DNA of 64,000 nt from Flavihumibacter fluminis (GCF_021491375.1 NZ_JAKEVY010000002.1:1054001-1118000); one strand, 5' to 3'. Shown: positions 44,141 to 54,888, counted from the stretch's first letter. Translations and numbers: made by a program. Notes: generated by a model not told the origin, from the sequence alone.

Positions 44141-44986
44141 CTATCGCTCCCGTACCCGAAACCTGACCGCTGCATTTTTTTTATCCGAAGCAGATAAGCG
44201 TACTTCATACTTATCCCGCCCTGAACTTACTGTCATCAATGCCGTATTAGGAGGTATGCTGCCTAAATTATCTGCATACATAATGAGTTCGTACACTTCT
44301 CCCGCAACCGCTTTCACGGTTACGCTCAGGGCCTGGTTGGTGAGTCGCTGCTGATACAGCAACAACCGGTCGTTCAGAAAAATCGTTACCGTATCGTTGT
44401 CAATTTCCGCATTGTCGTATAGGTCAATTTTTATAGTCGGGCTATCCAGCACCAGTGTCTGCACCAGTTCTGTTGTACGCTGCTTTACTTTCAGCAGGCT
44501 TTGCTGGTTCACGAGTTGGGAAGAATCGGTTAGGGAGGTCGGAAAATCAGGCTGAAATTCTTTATATAAGGTGATTTTACCAGCGGGACAAGGTCTTTTG
44601 CTTTCCGCTTCAACTCCTGTCCAGCTTCCAGATAAAGCATCCCTGGTCTGCTCTTTTGTATAGACCAATTCATAAATTTTCGTGCATACTACACAATCGT
44701 AGGGTATCTGGACTTCCAGCAGTTGATCTTCTTTCAGGATCAGTTTTTTATCGGTTGCATTATAGGTTCCTTTAAAATGATGTTTGACAAAACGGGTTTT
44801 GTCATAGTAATCAAATGCATATCCCTCAACGTTTGTTCCGCTGCTGATTAACTGGATTTCCAGTTTATAAACTGGAAAACAGCCTCCCGGTTCCTGGGTA
44901 AGCGAACCTCTCCAGATCCCATTCAGGTCCTGTGCACCAGATACCAGGTACAGCAGCATTCCTGCCATCATGAACAGCACTTTCAT
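44141..44986 (-). CDS. Secreted protein of unknown function, paralogue A
   Basis: A 281-residue exported protein (signal peptide to about residue 18, cleavage after SGAQ). N-terminal part (about 20-130) is a beta-rich domain starting DLNGIWRGSLTQ, with a CVVC pair. C-terminal part (about 185-281) contains IKIDLYDNAEIDNDTVTIFL and SIPPNTALMTVSSG. Both domains are shared with the next gene upstream, whose linker is long and proline-rich. No family recognised. The start overlaps the stop of the paralogue by 4 bases, so they are translationally coupled. Confidence 0.75.
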   Translation of the reverse strand: MKVLFMMAGMLLYLVSGAQDLNGIWRGSLTQEPGGCFPVYKLEIQLISSGTNVEGYAFDYYDKTRFVKHHFKGTYNATDKKLILKEDQLLEVQIPYDCVVCTKIYELVYTKEQTRDALSGSWTGVEAESKRPCPAGKITLYKEFQPDFPTSLTDSSQLVNQQSLLKVKQRTTELVQTLVLDSPTIKIDLYDNAEIDNDTVTIFLNDRLLLYQQRLTNQALSVTVKAVAGEVYELIMYADNLGSIPPNTALMTVSSGRDKYEVRLSASDKKNAAVRFRVRER

Positions 44987-46041
44987 TCGCGCTGGAATTT
45001 AAACACGACCATCGCATTTTTCTGCTCCGTAGATGTAATCCGAACCTCATACTGCCTGGTGCCTGCTTTTACAATCATGAGCGAGGTGTTGGGTGGAATC
45101 TCACCCAGGTTTTCTGCTACCATCACCAGTTCCACATAATCGTTCTCCTGCTCCAGGTCTATTTCCACTACAATGGGAGAAAGGGATAACATTTCACGGG
45201 ATACCACCTGGCGGTTATTCAGGTACACAGATACCGTATCCCTATCTATAGTGCCATTGTCGTACAGGCTAATTGAAATTTTTCGGGTAGTTACGGTAAA
45301 GGTTTTCACTATTTCATTTGCCCGTTCCTTAAGCACCGGAGGCACCACTACTGGAGCTGCCGGCTTCCTGATTTCTTCCTGCGGCAATGGAGCAGGTAGA
45401 GGTTCAGGCGTTTTTTCTTTCTCAATCTTTGGTGTTGGTTTTACCGGTGGCTTTACCGGTTTTGCAGGTTGAGTTGGCGACTTTTGAACTGGTGGCCTGG
45501 ATGGTGGAGCTTCATTTATTCGAATATTTTCTTCTCCCTTTGGCTTTTTTTGACGTTCCGCCAGGAAAGGTTCCAGGTAAAAATCAGAGGTAGGTACTTT
45601 TCTCAGGAATACCGTGCCTCGTCCGCAATCGGATGAGTCGCGGGTGTTCATACTTACATAGGTGCCTTCCAAAAATTCTTCATTCCCATTCCGGGTATAT
45701 TGCAGGAAACAGGTCATGATACAGGCATCGTTTCCCTGCCGCATCCGGACATCCACAATCTTCAACTCCTCCAGGTAAACTTTTTTAGTTCCGGTATGAA
45801 TGGAACCCCTGGCATCGGCCTTACCATAAAATTCAGTGGTTTTATAAGAGTAGGTTACTCCCTTGAAGTTTTTACCCTCCTGCAGTAACTGTACTTCAAA
45901 CCGATACCGGTCTTCCAGGTTGAGCAATTGTAAGGATCGGTTATTCTGACGGAAATGTCCCCGCCAGACACCGCTGATATCCTGTGCGCTTCCAACCTGA
46001 GCCGTAATTATCCAAACCAAGAACGTAAAAATCAATCTCAT
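44983..46041 (-). CDS. Secreted protein of unknown function, paralogue B with Pro-rich linker
   Basis: A 352-residue exported protein with signal peptide ending VGSAQ. The N-domain opens DISGVWRGHFRQ, matching paralogue A. Residues about 185-245 form a linker of repeated Pro, Lys and Glu (for example PPVKPTPKIEKEKTPEPLPA), unlike A. The C-domain repeats the common ISLYDNGTIDRDTVSVYLNN and EIPPNTSLMIVKAG motifs. A cell-wall or surface role is conceivable from the linker, but there is no direct evidence. The pair arose by tandem duplication. Confidence 0.75.
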   Translation of the reverse strand: MRLIFTFLVWIITAQVGSAQDISGVWRGHFRQNNRSLQLLNLEDRYRFEVQLLQEGKNFKGVTYSYKTTEFYGKADARGSIHTGTKKVYLEELKIVDVRMRQGNDACIMTCFLQYTRNGNEEFLEGTYVSMNTRDSSDCGRGTVFLRKVPTSDFYLEPFLAERQKKPKGEENIRINEAPPSRPPVQKSPTQPAKPVKPPVKPTPKIEKEKTPEPLPAPLPQEEIRKPAAPVVVPPVLKERANEIVKTFTVTTRKISISLYDNGTIDRDTVSVYLNNRQVVSREMLSLSPIVVEIDLEQENDYVELVMVAENLGEIPPNTSLMIVKAGTRQYEVRITSTEQKNAMVVFKFQRE

Positions 46042-46123
46042 GAATTCCTGTTAGTCGTTCAATTTAAGAAAAAAGGGTCCTCAATTATATACCGCTCAAC
46101 CAGTTATTGTGGCAATAGTTCGT

Positions 46124-46131
46124 TAATTTTG
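46124..46131 (+). promoter_or_regulatory. -7 element of the thrS operon
   Basis: TAATTTTG matches TAnnTTTG exactly and lies 53 bases upstream of the thrS ATG, leaving a short structured leader. Confidence 0.6.
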
Positions 46132-46136
46132 CACTC

Positions 46137-46165
46137 CTTTCAACTCGTTCGTAGGAGTTGCAAAG
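46137..46165 (+). promoter_or_regulatory. 5'-terminal hairpin of the thrS leader
   Basis: CTTTCAACTC pairs with GAGTTGCAAAG through one bulged C (6-base stem CAACTC/GAGTTG, loop of 8, plus four outer pairs). It falls at the predicted start of the transcript. It may protect the 5' end or take part in control. No T-box or other known riboswitch pattern is visible. Confidence 0.4.
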
Positions 46166-46184
46166 TTAAAACACTGTACAACCA

Positions 46185-48122
46185 ATGATCAAAATTCATT
46201 TTCCGGATGGAGCCCAACGCGAATATGCCCCCGGTACTTCTTCACTTGATATCGCCAAATCCATTAGCGAAGGCCTGGCCCGTAAAATTCTGGCTGCCAG
46301 CGTAAACGGGCAGGTGTGGGACCTGAATCGCCCTATTTACCAGGATGCCACTATTAAATTTCTTTCCTGGGAAGAAAAAGATGCAAAAAGTACCTTCTGG
46401 CATTCTACTGCTCACCTCATGGCTGAAGCGATCGAAGATCGTTTTCCCGGGGTTAAATTCTGGGTGGGACCTCCCGTTGAGAACGGATTTTACTATGATA
46501 TTGATTTAGGAGGCAGGCCGCTTCATGAAGAGGATCTGAAGGTGATTGAATCCAAAATGAAAGAGCTGGCCAAACAAAACAATCCGTTCCTCCGGAAGGA
46601 AATTTCAAAGGCCGATGCGATCGCCTATTTCGAAGAGAAAGGAGACGAATACAAACTTGACCTGCTGCAAAACCTGCAGGATGGTGAGATTACCTTCTAT
46701 ACCCAGGGAGCATTTACGGATCTCTGTCGAGGACCTCATATCCCGCACACCGGCTTGATCAAAGCAGTGAAACTTACCAATATTGCAGGGGCTTACTGGA
46801 AAGGAGATGAGAAAAACAAAATGCTTACCCGCGTTTATGGTGTAAGTTTCCCCAGTCAGAAAGAGTTGGATGAATACCTGGCGATGCTGGAAGAAGCTAA
46901 AAAACGTGATCACCGCAAACTTGGTAAAGAGCTTGGCATCTACACTATGGACGATGATGTTGGTCAGGGATTGATCATGTGGATGCCCAACGGTACCATC
47001 ATCATTGAAGAGCTGGAAAAACTGGCCAAAGAAACAGAAGAAGCAGCTGGTTACCATCGGGTAGTTACTCCGCATATCGCTAAAGAAAGCATGTACCTCA
47101 CCAGTGGTCACCTGCCGTATTATGCCGATAGCATGTATCCGCCAATGGAACTTGAAGGAGAGAAATATTACCTGCGCGCGATGAACTGTCCGCATCACCA
47201 CAAAATTTTTGCAGCGGAGCCAAAGAGTTATCGCGACTTACCCTACCGCATAGCCGAATATGGAACCGTATACCGGTATGAGCAAAGTGGTGAATTATTT
47301 GGATTGATGCGGGTACGTTGCCTGCATATGAACGATGCACACATCTATTGCACCAAGGAGCAGTTCGAATCGGAATTCCGCGCGGTGAATGAAATGTATC
47401 TGAAGTATTTTAAGATTTTCGGAATTGATAAATACATCATGCGACTCAGTTTGCATTCTCCTGAAAAGCTGGGTAAGAAATATGTAAATGAACCGGAACT
47501 CTGGAAAGAGACCGAAACAATGGTTCGGCAGGTACTCATTGAATCCGGAATTCCTTTTGTAGAAGTCCAGGATGAAGCGGCTTTTTACGGCCCCAAAATA
47601 GATGTTCAGATATATAGTGTAATCGGTCGTGAGTTTACCCTTGCTACCAACCAGGTTGATTTTTCACAGGGCCGCTCCTTCAAACTGAGCTATACCACAG
47701 CTGATAACAATCACGATACTCCATTGATTATTCACCGTGCTCCGCTTGGCACCCATGAGCGGTTTATTGGCTTCCTGCTGGAGCACTATGCAGGTAAACT
47801 GCCAGTATGGCTGAGCCCGCAACAGGTAAAAATCCTGCCAATTAGTGATAAGTTCATGGACTTTGCCCAAACGGTTAAAAATCAGTTGAAGGCAGCGGGG
47901 GTACGAGTATCTATTGATGACAGAAACGAGAAAATCGGAAAAAAGATCCGAGACACTGAACTTCAAAGGGTACCTTACATGTTAGTTGTAGGTGAGAAAG
48001 AAGTGAGTGAAGGCAAGGTTTCCATTCGCAGACAGGGCAAGGGAGACGCCGGCACGATGAGTATTGAAGAATTTGTAACCGTTATTACACGGGAAATTAA
48101 GGAACGGAGTAGCGGAGATTAA
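46185..48122 (+). CDS. thrS: Threonyl-tRNA synthetase
   Basis: A 645-residue class II synthetase of full length. TGS domain (about 1-62) and editing domain with the zinc-like HSTAHLMAEA and CRGPHIPHTG are present. The catalytic core has PNGTIIIEELEKL (near motif 1), RVRCLHMNDAHIYC (motif 2) and APLGTHERFIGFLLEHY (motif 3); a C-terminal anticodon-binding domain closes it. It charges tRNA-Thr. It leads the operon with infC 47 bases downstream. Confidence 0.98.
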   Translation: MIKIHFPDGAQREYAPGTSSLDIAKSISEGLARKILAASVNGQVWDLNRPIYQDATIKFLSWEEKDAKSTFWHSTAHLMAEAIEDRFPGVKFWVGPPVENGFYYDIDLGGRPLHEEDLKVIESKMKELAKQNNPFLRKEISKADAIAYFEEKGDEYKLDLLQNLQDGEITFYTQGAFTDLCRGPHIPHTGLIKAVKLTNIAGAYWKGDEKNKMLTRVYGVSFPSQKELDEYLAMLEEAKKRDHRKLGKELGIYTMDDDVGQGLIMWMPNGTIIIEELEKLAKETEEAAGYHRVVTPHIAKESMYLTSGHLPYYADSMYPPMELEGEKYYLRAMNCPHHHKIFAAEPKSYRDLPYRIAEYGTVYRYEQSGELFGLMRVRCLHMNDAHIYCTKEQFESEFRAVNEMYLKYFKIFGIDKYIMRLSLHSPEKLGKKYVNEPELWKETETMVRQVLIESGIPFVEVQDEAAFYGPKIDVQIYSVIGREFTLATNQVDFSQGRSFKLSYTTADNNHDTPLIIHRAPLGTHERFIGFLLEHYAGKLPVWLSPQQVKILPISDKFMDFAQTVKNQLKAAGVRVSIDDRNEKIGKKIRDTELQRVPYMLVVGEKEVSEGKVSIRRQGKGDAGTMSIEEFVTVITREIKERSSGD

Positions 48123-48169
48123 AAAATGATTTAATTTCGGGAAGTAAATTGTTTAACCAAATAAAGTAA

Positions 48170-48760
48170 ATGGCATTTCCACCCAGGCCTCCCAGGGGGG
48201 CTTTTAATCCCAGGTTCAAAAAAGAACAGCAGCAGGAACACAGAACCAACCAGATGATTCGTGTACCACAGGTCCGACTGGTTGGGGATAATGTAGAAGT
48301 AGGTATTTATTCCATCCAGGAAGCACAGCGAATGGCCCAGGATCAGGGACTTGATCTGGTGGAGATTTCCCCCCAGGCAGATCCTCCGGTTTGTAAGATT
48401 ATTGACTACAATAAATTCCTTTACGAGAAGAAAAAGAAGGAAAAGGAAATGAAGGCGAAAGCCAAGCAGAGTGAAGTGAAGGAGATCCGTTTTACTCCTA
48501 ATACGGATGACCATGACTTCAATTTCAAGGCTAAACACGCTGAAGAATTCCTCAAAGAAGGGAATAAGGTAAAAGCTTATGTGCAATTCCGGGGAAGAGC
48601 GATCCAGTTTAAAGACCGTGGAGAATTATTGCTCCTGAAGTTTGCGGAACGACTGTCCGAATTCGGTGTGCTGGAAGGGATGCCCAAGATGGAAGGAAAG
48701 CGGATGCTTGCTATTTGGGCACCAAAAAGTCAGAAAAAGAAAAAAGAAGGCGGCGAATAA
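48170..48760 (+). CDS. infC: Translation initiation factor IF-3
   Basis: A 196-residue factor that binds the 30S subunit and monitors initiator tRNA. N-domain and C-domain are joined by the lysine-rich linker LYEKKKKEKEMKAKAKQSEV; conserved segments include RVPQVRLVGDNVEVG, LDLVEISPQADPPVCKIIDYN and KEIRFTPNTDDHDF. A basic N-terminal tail of about 25 residues precedes the core. The start is ATG, unlike the ATT/ATC of many bacteria. A terminator follows, so the usual downstream genes are not on this transcript. Confidence 0.97.
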   Translation: MAFPPRPPRGAFNPRFKKEQQQEHRTNQMIRVPQVRLVGDNVEVGIYSIQEAQRMAQDQGLDLVEISPQADPPVCKIIDYNKFLYEKKKKEKEMKAKAKQSEVKEIRFTPNTDDHDFNFKAKHAEEFLKEGNKVKAYVQFRGRAIQFKDRGELLLLKFAERLSEFGVLEGMPKMEGKRMLAIWAPKSQKKKKEGGE

Positions 48761-48782
48761 TTGCCTCCAGATAAGATACAAC

Positions 48783-48803
48783 AGCCCGCATTTGCGGGCT
48801 TTT
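48783..48803 (+). terminator. Terminator after infC
   Basis: AGCCCGC (48783-48789) pairs with GCGGGCT (48794-48800), loop ATTT, then TTTG. It separates the thrS-infC transcript from the subtilisin gene. Confidence 0.8.
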
Positions 48804-48874
48804 GTCGTTAAAATCCTTCCACATACATACGAAAATGTCGAATTAGGGGTTATATTTAAGAAGATATCTTTTAT

Positions 48875-51800
48875 ATGCCTAAACCCCTGCTGTTAGTCAG
48901 GGTACTGTTTTTACTGCTCAGCTGTCATTCGACAACCTGGGCTCAGCACCCGGCTCCAGGCACCCAAACCGTACTGTTCAAAGATCCGTTGGCCAACCAG
49001 TTTTTTGCCTCGGCTCCTCCATCGGCTGCCCTTTGGAAAAATCTTCATGCTAATTCCAGTAAGCAAACCTTTTTTCTCAGATTTCAGGATATACCAACAC
49101 CGGAAAAGAAAAAACACCTCGCCTCAAAAGGGATCGAATTGCTGGAATATGTACCAGGCAAGACCTACCTGGCCAGACTGAATCAGCCTGTTACAGAATC
49201 GGAGCTCAGGGCATTTGGTATAAACGGTCTCTTTATGTTGCCGACCAGCCTGAAACTGGAGTCCGGCTATTCAAAGCAGGCAACGCTTCAAAACAACCAG
49301 TCAAAAACCAACTGGCATATTTGGTTTACCGAAGGAATGGATTCAGCAGCTGCTGTCCGCCAGATCGTATCTCTACTGGGGAAAGACGCGCCCACAACCG
49401 GAGAAATCCGACAGTTATACAACCGAATGCTGGAGATGAAATTGAATGGCCCCGCCCTTGAAAAATTAATGGCCGAACCCTTTACCCTGTATGCATTGCC
49501 AGCACCAGAACTTTTTGAGCTAAATCTGATTGGTACAGAATCTCATTTCGGGAACCTGCTTCACCTGGGCGCAAATGGCTTGCCCGGATTAACAGGAAAA
49601 GGTGTAACCATAGGAATTGGCGATGGGGGCCGAATCTACCATATAGATCATAACTTTTATGAGGAAGGGCAACTGTATAACGGTAATACACATGCGACGC
49701 ATGTGGCCGGAACGATGGCAGGAAAGGGACATATTAATCCGGTTATGCGTGGTTATGCTTTTGATGCGGAGCTCGAGGTTGATTATTTCAATACGATTAT
49801 TTTTCAAACCCCCCGGCTCTACCAGGAGAAACGGATGGTCATTACGAATAATTCCTATGGTGCAGGAAGTTCCTGTTTGCCTTATTCAGGACAATACTCG
49901 GGTTACTGCGGGCAGGCCGATCAGCAACTGCTCGATATGCCAAACCTGATGCATGTGTTCGCGGCAGGAAATGCAGGAACGCTTCAGTGTGGGAATTTTC
50001 CCGTTAGCTACCGCACCATAGACAATGCATTTCAGGCTGCCAAAAATGTACTGACTGTAGGTGGTACCAACGACAATGGTTCAGTAAATGTATATTCCAA
50101 AGGGCCTACCCTCGATGGCAGGATCAAGCCCGAAATCGTGGCTGTAAGTACCAGTGTCTTATCTACCACCAGCAACAATAACTACGGCCGGCTGGATGGA
50201 ACCAGCATGGCTTGTCCCCAGGTTTCGGGCGGATTAGCATTGCTCTATGAACGTTATCGCCAACTCTTTAATGGAGCAGATCCGGAGGGTGCGCTCATGA
50301 AGGCCCTGATTTGCAATACCGCCACAGATCTTGGAACACCTTATGTTGATTTTGCCAATGGCTTTGGCTGGCTGAATACCTACAAAGCGTTGGAGACGAT
50401 GAATAAAAAGCAGTGGTTTTCCGGAGCAGTTAATCACCAACAGGAGCAGGTTATGGAAATTCAGCTGGACCAGGAAGTCACTGATTTTCGAATCATGTTA
50501 TACTGGCATGATCGCCCCGCATCTTTTTATACTGCCAAAGCACTGGTGAACGACCTTGATATTACGGTTGAATTACCAGACGGATCCATATATGATCCAT
50601 TTATCCTGGATACCAGCGCTGCAGGAGTCCTGGCACAGGCAACAAGGGGAAAAGATCGGTTGAATAATATTGAGCAGGTAGTGATTGATCGAGCGCTTCC
50701 CGGCAGATACCGGGTGAGAGTAAAAGGCTTTGAAGTTCCTTTTGGTCCTCAGCTATATAAAATCGTATACAATTGGGAAGAACCAGGTTTCGAACTCTTA
50801 CAGCCGGCCGGAGGAGAATTGTTTAAACATGGAGAGCGCCGTGTAATACAATGGCGGTTTCCAGGGCATGAGAACGACGAATATAGTTTTTCCTTTTCGC
50901 TGAATAATGGCATTAGCTGGACGCCCATAACCAGCGGCGTATCTCAACCGGGCTGGAGGTCCTGGACTGTTCCTTCCAGTACCAACACTTCAGTATTGGT
51001 AAAACTAACCCATGTTGCCAGCGGACTGGAACGTATTTCGGCCCCTTTCCGCATCCTACCAGAAATCAATTTTACAGTTTCGAGTACCTGTGAATCCAGG
51101 GGCCTGTTGCGGTGGACCAAACTCGCTGGAATCGATTCATTCGCGGTTCTCATGTATAATGGAAAAAAAATGGAAAGGATCGGGATAACTTCGGATACCA
51201 GTTACCAGGTGGATGGATTAAGAAATGGGAAACCCTATTGGTTCACGGTTCAACCGATTTTGAACGGACTTTTTGGTGAGCGCGCCATCGCGAAAAGGCT
51301 GCTGACTGGCGCTGGGATTTGTTCAGGTACAGGAACCAATGGGGACCTGTCTGTAACTGTGCAACAAGCCTTCCTGGTAAGCAGGGCTCCATCGGTTAAA
51401 GATTCATTGGATCCTCTTACAGTAGTGGTTCGTAATGAAGGTAGCCTGGCTATCAGCGATACTGTATTCCTGCTCCTCTATAAAAACGAGAATCTGCTGG
51501 AAACGGATACCATCGTAAGGAAATGGAATCCGGCGCAGCCGTTTACCTGGACTTCCCGCTTAAGACCCATTGGAGTTCCGGGAGAATCGGCCAATCTAAG
51601 GTTAATCTTAAAGGCTGCAGGCGATATTAATCCGACAAATGATACTGCCGCCATAAATTGGCGGTACCTTACTACTGAACCTTTAACACTCCCATTTGAA
51701 GAAAATCTGGAGAATATTTCAGATACCAGCATCTATTCTCCCGGATACCCTGGCCTTGCTGGTTTGACAGCTTGGGATGCAGGAATAACGGCAGCTTCTT

Positions 51801-54139
51801 TGAAATTAGATACCCGCCGGAATCAGGGGTTATTTATTAGTAGTAAAATTGAAGGTCAAATACTGCAACTAATTGGTAATTATAACTTTGAAAATTATTC
51901 AGTTGCAGATGACATTCGAATGTTTCTGGATATTCCTGACTTTGGCCAGTTAAAAATGGATTGTTTTATAAGGGGAAATGATACTTCCTCCTGGCTGGGC
52001 GTTGCACTGCTGGATCCGATGACCCAGCAACCGGTCATTGACTATCTGAATATTAGCGAAGTATTGGCCAGACACGGTCAGGAATTCAGTTCCAGTTTTC
52101 AAATACGTTTCAGGTTTATTCATTCCAGTTACCAGCAACAATTGCAGGTGCTTAAGAAGCTTCGCTTCTTTAAAGTTTCAGAAGACATCAAGCTGGTTTA
52201 TTTTGCTTATCAAAAGCAAAATGTTACCGATGGCGATTCTGTGCTCAGCTATCTCTGGGCAAGGAACAACAGGCAATCTCCCAGTGCATCGGTAGCATTC
52301 GGTATTGAAACTCCCGATGGTAAACGGCAATTGCTGAGGGTGCCATCCATTCCAGCAGGTGACACCGCTATTGTAAGTTTCCGGATCCCTGTATTGAACT
52401 GGCCTGATGCGGTAGCGCCTGTTAAAGCCTGGATAGATGCAGAAGGAGATGAATATTCCGCTGATGACAGCTTAAGTGCAACCTGGGCTTATGCCCGAAA
52501 GGTTGATCAATTTCCCTATCTCGAGGGCTTTGAGCAGGGAAAATCGGGCTGGGGGTCAACTTTCCTGTATGAACATTCTTCCCGATTAACGGAATCCATC
52601 GCTCCTTTTAAGGCGGCGAATGGAAAAGCTTTCTGGGGTACCCAATGGATTGCTTCCATTCAGGGCATCGGTTTTATAGTTCCATCAGGATATCTGGTGA
52701 GCCCGGTTTTTGACCTGAGTGGCCTGCAACAACCCTATTTATCTGCATCCGTTAATAAGCAATTATGTGAAGGCAGAGATTCTGTTTTCTTTGAATATTC
52801 AGTTGATACCGGTCGCACCTGGATTCGACTACTGGAACAACCCGATCAATTACAATGGTATAACAACCCGGCAAAATCAGCCTGGACGGATTGTGATCCG
52901 GTTGGTAGCAATCAATGGAGATTGATCACTACCTCCTTGCCAAACAACCTGGGCAGGGTCCAATTCCGATTGCTATCACTGGCCAGAAATGGGTTTTCAA
53001 ATGTAATGCCAAGAACTCCTGGTGGATTCTTACTAGATGATTTTCATATCTATAATAGGAATTATCCTTCTTTTATAGGTAGTTCCAGTGGACTGTTGAA
53101 TCTATCGGTAAGGGATTCCGGTTTTACTCCTGCGCTTAGTTCCAATCAATTGTTGGCGGAGCTGAAGCCAGAGCAGGGGGCAGCCGGGTATGTACAAATT
53201 CGCTTTGCCCAGTTGGAAGGAGCGTCCGAGCTATTCGGCAATCCGGTTCTTCCATATAACTGGTCTCTTCAAACAGGAAACAGTACACTTGCTCAAAATG
53301 GCAGGGTGCGCCTGTATGTTTCGGATGATAAGATCCAGTCCTGGTTAAATACCAATCCCTGTGATACCTGTTCAAGGAGCTTAAGTGCGTATGACCTGTC
53401 TGTTTTCCGCTACGCGGGACCTGTATCAACTGTTAATCAGCGCTTGTCTGATAATGTGGAAGGGTATGAAACGGTATGGGATCCGGAAGGTTTCGATCTC
53501 GTTCCATATGACAAAGGTTATTACCTGGAGCTTCCTGCCGGATTATACGGAGAGTTTTATATTGGCCTAAATACCCGGTTGGCGGTGCTGGATTTTATGG
53601 CAGTTCGTTCCGGTAAAGACCGGGAGGCGCGGCTGGACTGGTCAATAGCAAACTGGAACGGGTTAATTCGTTTGGAATTGGAACGCTCCACTAGTTCCGA
53701 TAGAGGATTTGAAACTCTATACACCAGGGATTTGAATGCAGGCAGTCCGCTTACTGGTACCTATACAGACCCAGAACTTTTGGTGCCTGAAACTTATTAT
53801 TACCGTTTGAAACTTACTTATGCAAACGGAACCGTGCGTTATTCCGCAATTCGGATCGTTCAGTTTGAGTCGGCGTTGAATGTACAGGTATATCCGAATC
53901 CCGGTCCGGGTGATCAAATGAAATTGAAGGTGGACCGGTTGGATGGTGCTCAGGTCCAGCTTGAATTAACCGATATCGCGGGAAAACGCCTGGCTGTTAA
54001 GCAAAACAGTATAGTCGCAGGATCGAATTGGATCAGCCTGGCACCCCTAACCTGGGGGCTTCCAGCCGGAGTTTATGTGTTGAGGGTAAGTACCGGACAA
54101 CAAAAAAAGACATTGCGGTTGGTTATTTCGGGAAACTGA
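48875..54139 (+). CDS. Subtilisin (S8) peptidase with type IX secretion sorting domain
   Basis: A 1754-residue exported protein with signal peptide ending TTWAQ. A peptidase S8 domain (about 235-520) carries the triad Asp250 (GDGG), His273 (THATHVAG) and Ser444 (LDGTSMACP). Long beta-sandwich regions follow, including a fibronectin-like segment around residues 740-820. The C-terminal 85 residues form a T9SS type A sorting domain (VYPNPGPGD to TLRLVISGN, ending in a basic-hydrophobic strand). It is probably released or anchored outside the cell to degrade protein. It is unusually long for S8 and lies between infC and rpmI, which are often neighbours. Its own near-consensus -7 (TATATTTA) is at 48851-48858. 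Confidence 0.93.
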   Translation: MPKPLLLVRVLFLLLSCHSTTWAQHPAPGTQTVLFKDPLANQFFASAPPSAALWKNLHANSSKQTFFLRFQDIPTPEKKKHLASKGIELLEYVPGKTYLARLNQPVTESELRAFGINGLFMLPTSLKLESGYSKQATLQNNQSKTNWHIWFTEGMDSAAAVRQIVSLLGKDAPTTGEIRQLYNRMLEMKLNGPALEKLMAEPFTLYALPAPELFELNLIGTESHFGNLLHLGANGLPGLTGKGVTIGIGDGGRIYHIDHNFYEEGQLYNGNTHATHVAGTMAGKGHINPVMRGYAFDAELEVDYFNTIIFQTPRLYQEKRMVITNNSYGAGSSCLPYSGQYSGYCGQADQQLLDMPNLMHVFAAGNAGTLQCGNFPVSYRTIDNAFQAAKNVLTVGGTNDNGSVNVYSKGPTLDGRIKPEIVAVSTSVLSTTSNNNYGRLDGTSMACPQVSGGLALLYERYRQLFNGADPEGALMKALICNTATDLGTPYVDFANGFGWLNTYKALETMNKKQWFSGAVNHQQEQVMEIQLDQEVTDFRIMLYWHDRPASFYTAKALVNDLDITVELPDGSIYDPFILDTSAAGVLAQATRGKDRLNNIEQVVIDRALPGRYRVRVKGFEVPFGPQLYKIVYNWEEPGFELLQPAGGELFKHGERRVIQWRFPGHENDEYSFSFSLNNGISWTPITSGVSQPGWRSWTVPSSTNTSVLVKLTHVASGLERISAPFRILPEINFTVSSTCESRGLLRWTKLAGIDSFAVLMYNGKKMERIGITSDTSYQVDGLRNGKPYWFTVQPILNGLFGERAIAKRLLTGAGICSGTGTNGDLSVTVQQAFLVSRAPSVKDSLDPLTVVVRNEGSLAISDTVFLLLYKNENLLETDTIVRKWNPAQPFTWTSRLRPIGVPGESANLRLILKAAGDINPTNDTAAINWRYLTTEPLTLPFEENLENISDTSIYSPGYPGLAGLTAWDAGITAASLKLDTRRNQGLFISSKIEGQILQLIGNYNFENYSVADDIRMFLDIPDFGQLKMDCFIRGNDTSSWLGVALLDPMTQQPVIDYLNISEVLARHGQEFSSSFQIRFRFIHSSYQQQLQVLKKLRFFKVSEDIKLVYFAYQKQNVTDGDSVLSYLWARNNRQSPSASVAFGIETPDGKRQLLRVPSIPAGDTAIVSFRIPVLNWPDAVAPVKAWIDAEGDEYSADDSLSATWAYARKVDQFPYLEGFEQGKSGWGSTFLYEHSSRLTESIAPFKAANGKAFWGTQWIASIQGIGFIVPSGYLVSPVFDLSGLQQPYLSASVNKQLCEGRDSVFFEYSVDTGRTWIRLLEQPDQLQWYNNPAKSAWTDCDPVGSNQWRLITTSLPNNLGRVQFRLLSLARNGFSNVMPRTPGGFLLDDFHIYNRNYPSFIGSSSGLLNLSVRDSGFTPALSSNQLLAELKPEQGAAGYVQIRFAQLEGASELFGNPVLPYNWSLQTGNSTLAQNGRVRLYVSDDKIQSWLNTNPCDTCSRSLSAYDLSVFRYAGPVSTVNQRLSDNVEGYETVWDPEGFDLVPYDKGYYLELPAGLYGEFYIGLNTRLAVLDFMAVRSGKDREARLDWSIANWNGLIRLELERSTSSDRGFETLYTRDLNAGSPLTGTYTDPELLVPETYYYRLKLTYANGTVRYSAIRIVQFESALNVQVYPNPGPGDQMKLKVDRLDGAQVQLELTDIAGKRLAVKQNSIVAGSNWISLAPLTWGLPAGVYVLRVSTGQQKKTLRLVISGN

Positions 54140-54149
54140 TTTACCTTTG
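54119..54149 (+). promoter_or_regulatory. rpmI-rplT promoter inside the end of the subtilisin gene
   Basis: TACCTTTG (54142-54149) is an exact -7 match and a TTG at 54119-54121 lies 20 bases upstream. The -33 part is inside the subtilisin coding sequence. The predicted leader runs about 100 bases to rpmI. Confidence 0.65.
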
Positions 54150-54255
54150 CGCTCCCTTAGGGGCATCATGGCAACATGGTGGTATTGCCCAAATGGCTCA
54201 CAAAGTTCCCACCAGTGTGGGGCGCCAGCAGGGCGTAACTTTTTTAGTTATCAAA
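54150..54255 (+). promoter_or_regulatory. Structured leader of rpmI-rplT, candidate ribosomal-protein autoregulatory RNA
   Basis: About 105 bases carry several short hairpins: GGCAA with TTGCC (54170-54174, 54185-54189), CCCAC-CAGT-GTGGG (54208-54221), and CGCC with GGCG around 54223-54235, then a T-rich patch. The rpmI-rplT operon is controlled by L20 binding to its leader in several bacteria, so a similar element is plausible. I cannot match it to a known structure. Confidence 0.35.
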
Positions 54256-54453
54256 ATGCCAAAGGTAAAAACCAATTCAAGCGCGAAGAAGCGCTTCAAG
54301 GTGACAGCTTCCGGACAGATCACTCACCAGAAATCTCACAAGCGTCACATCCTCACCAAGAAATCCAAAAAACGGAAAAGAGCTATGCGCAAAGACGGCG
54401 TTGTTGCAGCACCCAATTTATTCTTTGTTCAACGCCTGCTGGGTCTTAAATAA
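54256..54453 (+). CDS. rpmI: 50S ribosomal protein bL35
   Basis: A 65-residue very basic protein starting [17 protein letters not shown], with [18 protein letters not shown] and the end [10 protein letters not shown], all typical. A longer in-frame frame extends 20 codons or more upstream but lacks family similarity and covers the leader, so it is rejected. It precedes rplT by 35 bases. Confidence 0.97.
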   Translation: MPKVKTNSSAKKRFKVTASGQITHQKSHKRHILTKKSKKRKRAMRKDGVVAAPNLFFVQRLLGLK

Positions 54454-54488
54454 TTTTATTTAATCACCAAATTTAAACTCATTAGCAT

Positions 54489-54833
54489 ATGCCTCGTTCA
54501 GTAAACGCAGTAGCTTCAAGAGCACGCAGAAAAAGGATTCTTGACCAAGCCAAAGGATACTATGGCAAACGTAAGAATGTTTATACAGTAGCCAAAAACC
54601 TGGTTGAAAAAGGGATGACCTACAGTTATGTAGGCCGTAAATTGAAGAAGCGTGAATACCGCGCTCTTTGGATTGCCCGTATCAACGCAGCAGTACGTGA
54701 AGAAGGTCTGACTTATTCCGTATTCATTCACAAACTGAATGAAAAAGGAATTACACTGGATCGTAAAGTATTGGCTGACCTGGCAATGAACAACCCTGAG
54801 TCGTTCAAGGCCCTGGTTGCTTCTGTAAAATAA
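54489..54833 (+). CDS. rplT: 50S ribosomal protein bL20
   Basis: A 114-residue basic protein that binds 23S rRNA early in assembly. The sequence matches bL20 throughout ([51 protein letters not shown]). It is the end of the rpmI-rplT operon and is followed by a strong terminator. Confidence 0.98.
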   Translation: MPRSVNAVASRARRKRILDQAKGYYGKRKNVYTVAKNLVEKGMTYSYVGRKLKKREYRALWIARINAAVREEGLTYSVFIHKLNEKGITLDRKVLADLAMNNPESFKALVASVK

Positions 54834-54860
54834 GGTATCAGGATATACTCCGCAAGAATT

Positions 54861-54888
54861 AGCCGGTTCCTTTTGGAGCCGGTTTTTT
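54861..54888 (+). terminator. Terminator after rplT
   Basis: A 10-base stem (AGCCGGTTCC with GGAGCCGGTT, two G-T pairs) encloses a TTTT loop and is followed by a T-run. Confidence 0.9.

Noticed and set aside
46132-46184. T-box riboswitch upstream of thrS
   Set aside because: No T-box sequence or specifier loop is present, and the leader is too short.
54150-54255. In-frame extension upstream of rpmI
   Set aside because: The extra codons have no similarity to bL35 and coincide with the promoter leader; the canonical start [12 protein letters not shown] is used.
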